64,000 bases of DNA from Tillus elongatus (Eukaryota > Arthropoda > Insecta > Coleoptera > Cleridae), in contig OZ023267.1 of NCBI GenBank assembly GCA_964006375.1, forward strand, positions 30,175,094 through 30,239,093, in the 5' to 3' direction. Positions within the stretch are counted from its first letter, which is position 1. Every line of letters begins with the position of its first letter. The notes under the pieces were generated by a model that saw only the letters and a program-made list of their open reading frames with translations, did not search any database and was not told where the DNA came from. Positions 25,350-36,820 of this stretch are shown here, in pieces. A program made the position numbers and the translations under genes.

Positions 25350-26536
25350 ATGAAAAAAAAGTGAATTTTGAGTGCTCATCAAACATTATTTTTTGCGATA
25401 AAAAGCCATCACTCAAATTAAGGCTAAGCCTGATAAATACTATGGGACTCTGCACCATCAATTTCCATTGTAAAATAAGTTGCTTACTGAATTTCGTTGC
25501 GGCCGTACAAGCTCAAATGTCGCCGAACGTTCTGGACGCCCAGTTGAGGTCGCTACATCCGAAACAATTGAAAGAATCCACGACGTGGTGTTGGCCGCTC
25601 GGAGATTGAAAGTACGGGAGATTATGGAAACCATAGGCATATCACATGGCTCAGTTGTTTCGATTTTGCATGATCACTTGGGTATGAGAAAGCTATCCGC
25701 AAGATGGGTGCCGCGTTTGCTCACAATCGACCACAAACGCAATCGTGTGATAACTTCGAAGGAGTGTTTGGCGTTGTTCAACCGCAAAAGGGAGGAGTTT
25801 TTGCGCCGTTTCGTAACCATGGACGAAACGTGGATTCACCACGACACATCAGAGACCAAACAGTAGTCAAAACAGTGGGTTTCTCCGTGCGAATCGGCGC
25901 CGAAGAAGGTCAAGGTGGGCGCCGTCTCGTAACCATGGACGAAACGTGGATTCACCACGACACATCAGAGACCAAGCAGCAGTTAAAACAGTGGGTTTCT
26001 CCGTGCGAATCGGCGCCGAAGAAGGTCAGGTCAGGTCAGGTCAGGTCAGGTCAGGTCAGGTCAGGTCAGGTGGGTTTGTTAGCCAATAAAGTTATAGCGC
26101 TCGTTTTTTGGGATGCACGCGGTATAATCCACATTAATTACCTTCAAAAGGGAATAAAAATTAATGGCGAATACTATACAAACTTATTGAACCGGTTCGG
26201 TGACGATTTGAAGAAAACACGACAGCATTTGGCCAAGAAAAAGTTCTTTTACACCAAGACAATGCAGGGGTGCACATATGTGTAGTATCCATGGCGAAAT
26301 TGCATAAATTGGGCTACGAATTGCTTCCTGATCCGCCCTATTCTCCGGATTTAGCGCCGAGTAACTATTTCTTGTTTCCAAACTTAATGAAATGGCTCAG
26401 CGGAAAGAGATTTGACTCCAATGATGAAATCATCTCACAAACAAATACCTATTTTGAGGACCTCGACAAATATTATTTTTTGGAAGGGATAAAAAAGTTG
26501 GACGAAGTGTATAGAGCTCAAAGGAGACTATGTTGA
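25350..26536 (+). pseudogene. Mariner (DD34D) transposase, broken
   Basis: Pieces of a complete mariner transposase in order: a damaged N-terminus from ATG 25350, helix-turn-helix and linker (FRCGRTSSNVAERSGRPVEV, then KVREIMETIGISHGSVVSIL), VTMDETWIHHDTSETKQ with the first catalytic Asp, HQDNAGVH with the second, and YSPDLAPSNYFLFPNL, where Asn replaces the third catalytic Asp. A 116-bp tandem duplication (25813-25928 and 25929 onward) repeats the first-Asp region and breaks the frame. It is followed by a pentanucleotide (TCAGG)n run. The end FEDLDKYYFLEGIKKL is typical. The usual length is about 345 residues. No clear TIRs were seen, and the element sits directly behind family C. Confidence 0.85.
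26025..26071. repeat. (TCAGG)n microsatellite
   Basis: About nine units of TCAGG/GGTCA, inside the mariner coding region directly after the tandem duplication. It arose where AAGGTCAAGG stood in the first duplicated block. Confidence 0.9.
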
Positions 26537-26589
26537 AAAATAAAATGATTTTTTGTCAAAAAACATGTGTTTCATTCAAAAAGTCACGG

Positions 26590-27018
26590 AATTATTGACC
26601 CGCCGTATTACCCGAGTTTCAACGAAAAAATGTCAATTTTTACCAAATCATCCCTCACTTATCACCTACCCCATTAAGCTATCTCCGACGGATCAATCGA
26701 CCCACAGACCGACAGACAAAACAAATTTTGTTCCAGAATCAATTTTTCTATATCTTTTAAGACTTTTTACGCTGTTTTAGCAAAAAATAATAATCGAAAT
26801 TTCTGTCACCGATATTCCACCCCACACATTCAACCATTAAATCGATTTCAGCACATGATACCAGATGTTTGATGAAATTGAAAGTTTCCTAATACACAAA
26901 CCTAAAACGTTATATCGCACGAGTTTTAACGAAAAAATGTTAATTTTCACTAAATCATCCCCCTTTCATCCCCTACCCCCTGAAGCGATTTTACCTAAAA
27001 GCAATCCGAACCGTTTGT
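26590..27018 (+). repeat. Dispersed repeat D, interrupted copy (left part)
   Basis: Matches 21960-22400 (CAGACCGACAGACAAAA, GACTTTTTACGCTG, TTTCAGCACA...). It continues at 27713-27885 and 28253-28265 after two Penelope-type insertions and a SINE. Confidence 0.65.
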
Positions 27019-27482
27019 TTGTCAGGTGCTAAGGCTAGATGCATAACAATTAGAACCGTAGACCGGTTTCGCTCTCATTAGAGCTCTTCAGTACGGCATA
27101 CTAATTGTAGCAAAAATGCACCTAAAGTAATACAGCTTTAGTATAGCCAGCCTTTCAACACTAAGTGAGTGGTGGACGTGCCGCCACTTAGTTGCGGAAC
27201 CAACCACGTACTTGCGGAACCAACTCTAATGAGAGCGAAACTGGTCTACGGTTCTAATTGTTGCGAGAATGCATCTAGCCTTACATACTTTGTCCCTATA
27301 TTGGGGTAGAAATCGGTCAGGGCTCACAATGTTCTAAATTGTTAGTTAGTTGTATACAGTCTCTATTTTTTTAACACTTTGTGTTATTTGGAGCTGGCGT
27401 GACAACATACTACTTGGTTCCGCAACTAGGTGGCGGCACGTCCACCACTCACTTAGTGTTGTCAGGTGCTAACTATTATGTG
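27019..27482 (-). mobile_element. Penelope-type insertion with hammerhead ribozyme
   Basis: About 440 bp flanked by the 14-bp repeat TTGTCAGGTGCTAA (27019-27032 and 27469-27482), absent from the uninterrupted repeat D copy at 22.0 kb. The interior is inverted on itself: a minus-strand complete hammerhead (27047-27107), a plus-strand copy of its 3' half (about 27213-27260), and inverted blocks AACACTAAGTGAGTGGTGG (about 27168 plus, about 27446 minus). Partly inverted, truncated terminal units with hammerheads are typical of Penelope-like retroelements. No coding sequence remains. Confidence 0.65.
27047..27107 (-). ncRNA. Hammerhead ribozyme (type I, short stem III)
   Basis: Read 5' to 3' on the minus strand: distal stem I CAATTAG, internal loop TATG, proximal stem I CCGTA, core CTGAAGA, stem II GCTCT with loop AATG and AGAGC, core GAAA, a self-complementary ACCGGT overlapping stem III, cleavage triplet GTC, then TACGG pairing with CCGTA, loop TT and CTAATTG pairing with CAATTAG. 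Every invariant core position (C3 U4 G5 A6 N7 G8 A9, G12 A13 A14, U16.1 H17) is met and all helices are fully paired. Predicted self-cleavage is between 27061 and 27060. Stem III is only two or three bp. That is known for Penelope and retrozyme hammerheads, which often work as dimers through the palindromic stem III. Confidence 0.88.
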
Positions 27483-27712
27483 AAAACTGGAACTTTTGAT
27501 GAGCACTAATAAGTAACACATGGAGAAACCCAAATCACCACAACACTTATTACAGAGACTTTACGATGGTTTCGTTGACAATGTCAACATCTTCAGAAAA
27601 ATTCTAGAATTCCTCTGAAGATGTTGACATTGTCAACGAAACAATCGTAAGGTATCTGAAATAAGTGTTGTGGTGATTTGGGTTTCTCCAAGTGTTACTT
27701 GCTAACTGTATA
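27483..27712. repeat. Palindromic Penelope-type fragment with two hammerhead-like cores
   Basis: Arms 27511-27597 and 27612-27699 are near-perfect inverse copies around a 14-bp centre. Each strand reads CTGAAGA, one extra T, hairpin GTTGAC-ATT-GTCAAC, GAAA, then a short ACNATCGT element. The cores match the hammerhead consensus except for the extra base before stem II. The outer sequence GGAGAAACCCAAATCACC is shared with 4.8, 14.1 and 52.8 kb. A possible 8-bp repeat TGCTAACT flanks it, again absent from the 22.0-kb copy of repeat D. Confidence 0.6.
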
Positions 27713-27885
27713 CCAAATTTGAAGTAGAATTCGTTCTAAAGTTATCGTGGCTACAGACAGACCGACAGACACAAAAAAATTTGATCTCAAGTCATGGTTT
27801 TTATGTGTTATGACACTTTTTGTGATGCCAAAAAAGAATTTTGAATTTTTTGTCGCCGATGCCATACTGTATTGACGATGTGGAA
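27713..27885 (+). repeat. Dispersed repeat D, interrupted copy (middle part)
   Basis: Continues repeat D (TGTATACCAAATTT, CAGACCGACAGACACAAAA, TGTCGCCGATGCCATACTG) up to GACGATGTGGAA, where SINE S1 is inserted. Confidence 0.65.
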
Positions 27886-28243
27886 ATATGTGTGTTTTTG
27901 TTTCCTTTACGTCGGTCTATTTCCGCGACTATGGCCAATCACCGACGCCAGGGAGCAGTTTCACCTCACTATCCTAGAAATTTTGCCGAACCCCTGTCTT
28001 TCTGTAAGAAAGGTAGGGATCTTTAACGTGCCCAACATCGCATGGACACGGGACCTACGGCTTTACGCCCCCTCCGAAGGGCGGAACGTGCAGACATTCA
28101 ACTTGCTTAAATACAATGCCAGAACCTCGGTTGATGTTAATTTTACAGTTTGTACTGAAAAAGTGAAAGGAGTACCCTGGGATCGAACCCAGTACCATTC
28201 GGTTTAGGGACACACGTTCTTACCCCTGAACCACCGAGGTTCT
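27886..28243 (-). mobile_element. tRNA-derived SINE S1, full copy with TSD
   Basis: A 358-bp SINE flanked by a 9-bp duplication GATGTGGAA (27877-27885 and 28244-28252). On the minus strand the head has GGTGGTTCAGGGGTAAG (A box) and GGGTTCGATCCCAG (B box). The body follows with CTGGCATTGTATTTAAGC, GTCGGTGATTGGCCATAG and an A-rich CAAAAACACAC tail. The uninterrupted target is seen at about 22535-22555 in the other copy of repeat D. Open frames across it are non-coding. Confidence 0.85.
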
Positions 28244-28252
28244 GATGTGGAA

Positions 28253-28955
28253 GTAAAATGAATTAAACAATTTTACTTATTTTACTTCTCAGAGTAAACA
28301 TTGTTTCACTATTTTTCTGTGTATTTCTATGAGTAAATTACTAGTCACTTATAATTAGTTTACACAGAAAAAATAATACTACAGTAATTGCATATTAGAC
28401 AAGTGCTTTGTGTTCGTCATCTAAAAAGGTATAATGCGTTTATTGCTTCTTCACTTCTTCCATTGTATGATGATTATGTAATTAGTTTTCTATGACTCCT
28501 ATTAAAGGACAATAAACTGTGTTAGCTCAACTGATTCACTCCATTGTTTAATTTTCGGTTTAGCGCTATCATGAATGTTTTGATACCTTCATTTCATGGA
28601 TCAATATTTATCTTTTTTATTAGAGAGATAAATTAAATAATTCTTGGAGTTTTATTTTGTCTCGTATTCACTTGAACTTCAACCTCGTCGTACCATTGTC
28701 TGCTTATTGACTGTTTCACATACGAAAACATTCATCTATAGATAATAATTTAAAAATAGCCCATGGAATGACCGGTACCTTTGAAATTCATACCTCATAA
28801 AGTAAACTAACTAGTTTTGCTATAAATAAACAAGAATATATTTACTCGAATTTGTGTAGCAAAAATTACTTATATCGAGAGCACTTAAGATTTTAAACAT
28901 TTTTTACGCCTAAAAGGACAGAAACGGTAAAAATAACTTTTGATTTAAAGAAAGT
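28253..28955. other. AT-rich stretch, nothing recognised
   Basis: The remainder of repeat D is followed by unassigned sequence. At 28956-28995 there is a solitary GACGCAGCAAGTGCC motif, an end of the TA-family. Confidence 0.4.
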
Positions 28956-29130
28956 CTGGACGCAGCAAGTGCCTTATGGTAGTGAATTTTCATAGAAATG
29001 ATCTGGCATTAAATATTTTATAACTTTTTTCCTGTAACACAGAACTCTAAATTTTGGTGTATGGTTTACTTTTTATATAAACATAAACCTACCTACCAAA
29101 TTTGATTACCATAGTTTTTTACGTTTTGAG

Positions 29131-29146
29131 TTACACACACACACAC

Positions 29147-29223
<77 letters not shown>

Positions 29224-29372
29224 TTGAAACTGACCCAGGATATGGATTCTAGGGGTCCTGGTTCATTCTCATTTGAAAACATTTATCAAAATTCAAGCGT
29301 CAGGATCTCCCCATAAGTAAATCTTTTCTACGAAAATCGAAAATTAACTAAAAGGAAATATCAGAACCAACG

Positions 29373-29451
<79 letters not shown>
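29131..29451 (-). repeat. (AC)n, two (TA)n arrays and TA-family hairpin end
   Basis: (CA)n with CATA units at 29131-29157 runs into (TA)n at 29158-29220. Then follows the reverse-oriented TA-family end block (29221-29345; GGATATGGATTC, GATCTCCCCATAAG) and a second (TA)n at 29377-29451, which borders the DD41D transposon end. Confidence 0.75.
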
Positions 29452-29454
<3 letters not shown>

Positions 29455-31240
29455 TGTCCCAAACTAGATGGGAATGTATTGCTATCTCCGTTATTATTAG
29501 AAATAGGGAGACGGTTAAATTAGCAATGTTTTGTATAATTTCATGCTCGTTCCAAATATAACTTGTATTTTGCCCAGCCTCCCTTCGTTTTCGAGTTATT
29601 TAAAAAAAAATTGTCAATTTCTTTTTTCTTCAATATCAAAGTAGGCGTTGATCTGATATATCTAGGACTTGCACATTATCAGGAAACTTTCAGGAAACTT
29701 TTTACAGAGTAATCTTTTTGTGCTATTCTCAATTTTGGATTGTCATTTGTTTTTGAGCTACATGTATCAACGTTTGTTTTTATTATAGCAGCCATATTGG
29801 ATTTTTGCTTATGTGATAGCCTGTGAAAAGAGCTCTCCAATGATGTACAACATGCTTGAGAAATCTTGTAATTGCACTGGCAATTTTGAAAAAAACCGTT
29901 TTGAGGATAGTAGGCTATGAAATCCAATACCAGAAAATAAATGACAAAAAAGTGTTCAAAAAGTAGTAGGCCATGGAGTCTAATAATATACTTCTACTTT
30001 GAACATAATTTTCCGTAACGATTCACGATAACAAATATTGTTATTTAATTTAGATTACTTAATTAGGTAATAATGCTAGGTAATATTATGTTAAACAGTT
30101 TAACAACGAAACCCGGCAATTACAAATAGAAACTTAAACTCCACAAAACAACACGACTAGAAACGGAACTCAACATATAATAAAATAGAAACTAAAAAAT
30201 ACACTAAATAGAAAATTGTTCAATATGGCCACCGTTTTGTCAATGCACTTTATACACCTTTTTGAAACATGCCTGCAAACTCTGGTGAGGGTGTTTTGGT
30301 TAATATAATTTATAGCTTCCGTGATTCTGTTTCGTAATTCATTGATATTTTGTGGTGGACCGAATTTATACACATCATTCTTCAGAGTACCCCAAAATAA
30401 AAATCCATGGGTGTTATATCAGGACTTCGAGCACACCAATGAACCGGCCCATTGTTACAAATGACACGATTATTAAAATTTTGGTACAAAAATTCTTTGA
30501 CGATCCTAGCATTGTGAGCTCGACAACCATCCTGTTGGTACAAAATCTCGTCTAAATTATCATGAACTCATCTAATTGTTGGTAAGATATCATTTCTCGA
30601 TAGATTAGGCGACCTTTCCCCAGTTAAATTAGTTTCAAAAAAGAACAGACCAACAATGATTTACCTGAATTTTTAAAAAATTAACTGTCTAATCTACAAA
30701 TAAAAATAACAGTTTTTTACCCAATAAGCCGCACCAAACATTAATACCAAATCTGTCTTGCAATCGTCTTTCTTCCTTTAGATGGGGATTTTCATTTGCC
30801 CAATAATGCCTATTATGGCGATTATACACGCCGCAATTTGTAAATCTGGATTCATTAGTCCGTATTATTTTCAAATAAAAATTTTCATTATGCTGACATT
30901 GTTCTTGATACCATCTGCAGAACTGAAGTCGCTTAGGGTAATCGCCAACCTTTAAGCCTTGTACGATTGTAGATTTGTATGGATGGTAATGACTTTGTTT
31001 TAATACACGGTGTACAGTACTTTTTGGAACGTCAATTTGTTCACCATAAAACCGAACAGATTGCGGAGCGTTTTCGTTTGAAACCTGTAAGACGGTATTA
31101 CTTCTTTCTTCATTTCTAGGCATTGGTAGTTTCTTTCCGTGGAAGCTACCGTCGTTCAATAGATTGGTCACTATCCTGCGAAATATTTTAAGACAGGTTT
31201 TGCCATTGTGAAAAGCAATGTCAGATGCATCCTTGTTCAT
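29452..31240 (-). mobile_element. DD41D-type Tc1/mariner element, 3' part
   Basis: One end at 29452 reads GTGTGTCCCAAACTAGATGG followed by GGAGACGGTTAAATTAGC, a terminal sequence seen in this insect transposon group. It contains the transposase pseudogene at 30204-31240 and an untranslated region of about 750 bp with AT-rich open frames. The opposite TIR was not found up to 31550, so the element is truncated or too diverged there. Confidence 0.6.
30204..31240 (-). pseudogene. DD41D-type transposase, inactivated
   Basis: The minus strand reads KTCLKIFRRIVTNLLNDGSF, VPKSTVHRVLKQSHYHPYK (helix-turn-helix), YPKRLQFCRWYQEQ, then RTNESRF, where the first catalytic Asp is replaced by Asn (GAT to AAT). 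YWANENPHLKEERR and RFGINVWCGLLGKK follow. After a frameshift and stop near 30680 come YQQDGCRAHNARIVKEF (second Asp) and WCARSPDITPMDFYFG (third Asp). The second and third Asp are 41 residues apart. The C-terminal NGGHIEQFSI is in another frame. Normal length is about 350-370 residues. Loss of the first Asp alone would abolish catalysis. Confidence 0.85.
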
Positions 31241-32718
<1,478 letters not shown>

Positions 32719-32722
<4 letters not shown>

Positions 32723-32842
32723 AAAACACAAAATTTTCCGAAAAAACCTAGGCCGACTTTCCAGGCTAACAAAATTATACAAGCCACTCGCAAAAGGAAG
32801 GTACGTGCAAAATTTTATCAAAATCGGCCCATTCTTATCGGT

Positions 32843-32914
<72 letters not shown>

Positions 32915-33038
32915 ACCGATAAGAATGGGCCGATTTTGATAAAATTTTGCACGTACCTTCCTTTTGCGAGTGGCTTGTATAATTTTGTTAGCCTGGAAAG
33001 TCGGCCTAGGTTTTTTCGGAAAATTTTGTGTTTTCTTT
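32719..33038. repeat. Perfect 320-bp palindrome
   Basis: Arms of about 128 bp (32719-32847 and 32911-33038) are exact inverse complements as far as I can read. Both consist of TA-family body (AAAGAAAACACAAAATTTTC, CCTAGGCCGACTTTCC, GGAAGGTACGTGCAAAA, CCGATAAGAATGGGCC), joined by a (TA)n array at 32847-32911. Confidence 0.88.
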
Positions 33039-34455
33039 CGGAAAATCGCAAAGTCGAGATTTGATAAGTCAAAATTGGCAACATTTAGGCAAAGACCCTA
33101 AAACGGATACGGCTTATTTAAAGAAAATGTCGCAAGTAGAGTGTTCTGCAAAATCTTAAGTTTCACCTTCATTGTCCTTCATTTTACTAAAATATTCCCA
33201 GACAATTCATTTCACATAGACCCTTTCTCTTATGCTTTGTCAGTAGTTTTAGTAAGTTTATGGTTTAACGGTCTATAATGTTTGGCTGATTTTCGTACAA
33301 AAAATTCGTTAGTAAGGAGACCGCGGCTTTTGAATTTTAAAAAGATTCTTCAAATGAGTGCAAACTAGGCCCCATCGAATCCATATTCGGGTTTAGCTTC
33401 AGTTTTATCTCTTTACATATATACAGGGTGATGCATTTCTACGGTAAACCTCAATATAATTGTTATTATACAAGAGAGAAAACATTTTATACGCTAATTA
33501 TAGGGTGTCTTGAGCTCCATCTTATAAATTATTATTATTAAATTATTTTGATAGTTACAGGATGGCTCATAAGTTGTTAGTGATACCTACTTTTTTTTTC
33601 GAACATCCCTTATATTATTGCATTTTTGCATTTTTTAACGCAATATGATGCATGCTTGTAAGAAAAAATCGAGACTCAGTATGGATGTTAATTACATCTC
33701 GCACTTGTTGATCTTGATTACCTGGGATAACATAACTTTATTATTTCACAAATTGATTAAACTTTATGCACTAAATATCTACACGTGATACACTATACAT
33801 GACTCGAAAAAAGTGTGAACAGATAAAACTTGCCAGTGAGTTGTTTTGATCAGGTTAACTCTGAGAAGAGTGAAATCGCCTGGTGTTTTCTTAGTTGACG
33901 TAGCTCTTGACAGCTGGCTGTCGCAGAACATCACTTTCAACTATCAAGAGTATTTACGCAGAAACACAGAGTAGTGTTGGCGGAAACACTGCGGTCGGAA
34001 TCACCGCCACATACTCCCCTCTCAGTGGCAACGCTATTAGTTCAAGTATCTTCGTGGAAATCGAACTCTACGTACATGGCGTGTAGTTTGAACGGGAACG
34101 GGAACTTCAGTGTCACTTTCAGTTTCACTAGGTGTTGGACTTTCACTGTCACTTTCAGTAAGTGCGTTTTTGTAGCGAATTTTCATTAAATGCTTCAAAT
34201 TTGCTACTAACTTAAGGTTTGTTGGCAAGTAAACCAGTTTTCTCGGAAACATTTTTAGTTTATTTTCGGAAATTTTTTGTACATTTTCAAACAATTAGTT
34301 ATTTTGATAAAATAGCGTACATTGTTTCTACTATATAGGCTATACCAGTAACCAGATTGATGCCTGCTTGCATTATAGACACATATTTGATATTAAAAGC
34401 ATTTTTATTAAAATTCATTTACATAATGTACCTGCTGCGTCCAGGCTTTTTGAAA
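33039..34455 (+). repeat. TA-family body, hairpin-end remnant and terminal segment
   Basis: Continues the TA-family body (GGCAACATTTAGGCAAAG, CATTGTCCTTCATTTTACT). It includes a diverged end block at 33305-33420, an ACAGGGTGATGCATTTC stretch at 33424, and a degraded terminal segment at about 34165-34450 ending GCTGCGTCCAGGC. The part from 33680 to 34160 is unassigned and has no clear gene. Confidence 0.6.
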
Positions 34456-36309
34456 ATTTGTTCTAGTAGCATACAAAATATTTTTGTTTTAAATTATGGG
34501 TGGTTTTTAATTGTGCCAAAAGAGATGACTTCGATTACTAGCCCGATTATTAGCTTCGATTACTCGTAGGAACATGTAAAGATTTCATTTCAATAAAATC
34601 TAAATATGTAACACTTCTAAATTTTTTAACAAGTTACCTGTTTCTTAAACGTGCAGTAATAAGTTTGCTGGGACTCCCGTTGGCAAACACAGTGAAACGC
34701 GAACTGTGCTGTCACTGCGCTGAGGGATGAAAACTTCGGAAACTGTCTTAAAGATGACGACAGCATCTATATAAACATCGATACAAATAATTGACTTTTA
34801 TTTAATATATTGAGAAATAGGCAGTGTTGTCAGTATTATGGAAGTTCTGGACGCAGCAAGTGCGTTATGGTAGCGAATTTTCGTTAAATGCTTCAAACGT
34901 GTATAACTCAATTTCCCATAAACCTAGAAAGTTGAAGCGTAACACTTAGTAACGTATTCACGGGGGCAATATATCAACTAAATTGCATCAAAACAGCTAT
35001 GTAATTTTTTGAGATACAAATTTTTTTCCGAAAAATCAAATTTTTGATAAAATGTTTGCAAAGTCTCACCATCGATATCTCTCTATTAGCGATTTTTTTT
35101 TCATACAAATTCGCTAGAATGTCTGCTGAAAATTATAATTTCAGATTCAAAGGTGACAAAGTTTCTGTTTCTGCAAATGTCAAAATGAAATAAAAAAAAG
35201 CATACATTCATCTAGCTGTAAGCGATCGCGTAACTTTCTGCTTGGAAGATTCGACTCAACTTACCAAAACTTTATTTATAATTTAATGAATTTACAAATT
35301 TTACATATTATAACAAAGAGTATGAAACGTATGATCAAGACAACCACGCTGTGTCTGCGCCATCTAAGCACACGTTAACTAACGTTTTGTTTACATGATA
35401 CATTAGATCGGCTTCATGCCCGGGATATTATATTCAAAGTATACGTAAGAATTAATTACAGAATTAGTAGAATTACCATTGAAACACGTCCCACGACTGT
35501 TTCGGTCTCATATGAGGTCTTATGTTCAAGTTTAAAGATAAAAAACTATTGAATAATCTTTATTATAAAGACTTGGCTTCATTTCTACTATAATATGCCA
35601 CACTTTTAGCCCAAAACCAGAGAACAATATATCTATGCTGTACCAAAACTGTATTTAAGGCCGTTAATCCAAGTACAAATATAGTGTATTTTAAAAATTG
35701 ATTGAAACCTACAGTTAAATAACAATCACTTGGCAAATTTTTAATTTCATGTCGTCTGTCATTTTTCATATTTGTGGCCGAGATTTCACGATTGTTGGTT
35801 CGGGTAGTATGTTCTATGTCTGTTATTTATTTAGTTTGGTTAGCGTTGATTTACGGTTTATACATGTTGTATGAATCAATGTACGCGTGGCAGTTAAGTA
35901 CTCTGTCTGTCAGGCATTGAACTTTAACCACTAAGTCATTTCAACGCATGTCTTTCAGATTTTATTTTTAATTTGGAAAAAACTCCAAAAATCGTGTAGG
36001 TACCAAATTATTAAAATTCACAACATAGGTTTATTTACACCATTTGTAGCCACATGTGAAGTCTCATTCCAGTTACTCTGATGCTTACAAAAATACAGCC
36101 TTTTCAAAAATATGTTTGTATATTTTTGGGGGAAAAGAATGTGCGTTATAGCTGATATACGAACTCGTCCGCGGTCTTAACTCAGTGAAGATATGTGCCA
36201 AGTTTCGTTCAAATCAGTTAAGTATTTTTTGAGTTATCGCTCGGATACATACATACATACATTTTTAGGTATATAATTTTAGTTAAAAATATTTATGATT
36301 TCTCGGCCT
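34456..36309. other. Mostly unassigned; one repeat end, one hammerhead-like trace
   Basis: A solitary TA-family end motif GACGCAGCAAGTGCGTTA lies at about 34852. At 35485-35530 the minus strand reads ATAAGACC, CTCATATGAG, then GACCGAAACAGTCGTGGGAC, which resembles the 3' half of a hammerhead but lacks a proper CTGANGA core. No gene recognised elsewhere. Confidence 0.4.
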
Positions 36310-36442
36310 TATATTAGTGAATTTTCTTAAAAAAAAATCACTAATGAGGAGATCTCGACTTTTGAATTTTGAAAAATTTTTTTCAAATGAGCGCTATTTA
36401 GGACCCCTGGAACCCAAATCCGGGGTCGGTTTCAGACTTTAT

Positions 36443-36496
<54 letters not shown>

Positions 36497-36640
36497 ATAT
36501 AAAAATTTTAACGGACATTGGTTTTGGGTTTTAGGAACCCAAATTCGCGCTCAGCTGAAGAAGAAATTTTTTCAAAAGCTTTTCACCGTGACTTCTCTAA
36601 TAGTGAATTTTTCTTAATAAAAGTTCGCTAAAAACTTAAA
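36310..36640. repeat. Minimal TA-family element with two opposed ends
   Basis: A left end block (hairpin at 36316-36345, GAGGAGATCTCGACTTTTG) runs into (TA)n at 36447-36493. It is followed directly by a diverged end block in opposite orientation, ending with hairpin AGTGAATTTTTC...AAAAGTTCGCT at about 36605-36632. This is the shortest end-to-end unit in the window. Confidence 0.7.
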
Positions 36641-36738
36641 CGAGGGCGACCCTGATCATACAAATATACAAAGGGCACAGGGTACAGGCTATAAATCCAT
36701 TTCTTGTTTTTTAACGAGTGGGTTTCTGCTGTATTCTG

Positions 36739-36743
<5 letters not shown>

Positions 36744-36820
<77 letters not shown>

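Noticed and set aside
27213..27260. Second complete hammerhead on the plus strand
   Set aside because: Only the 3' half (TAATGAGAGC, GAAA, GGTC, TACGG) is present. The CTGAAGA core and the 5' strand of stems I and II are replaced by unrelated sequence.
27872..28207. 111-codon plus-strand frame as a small protein gene
   Set aside because: It lies antisense over SINE S1; the same frame occurs in the SINE copy at 53.4 kb. Non-coding.
28145..28243. Possible tRNA gene (A and B boxes)
   Set aside because: The same head with the same downstream body recurs at 7.6, 53.6 and 63.9 kb with target duplications, so it is the promoter of SINE S1. It does not fold into a proper cloverleaf with a matching acceptor stem by eye.
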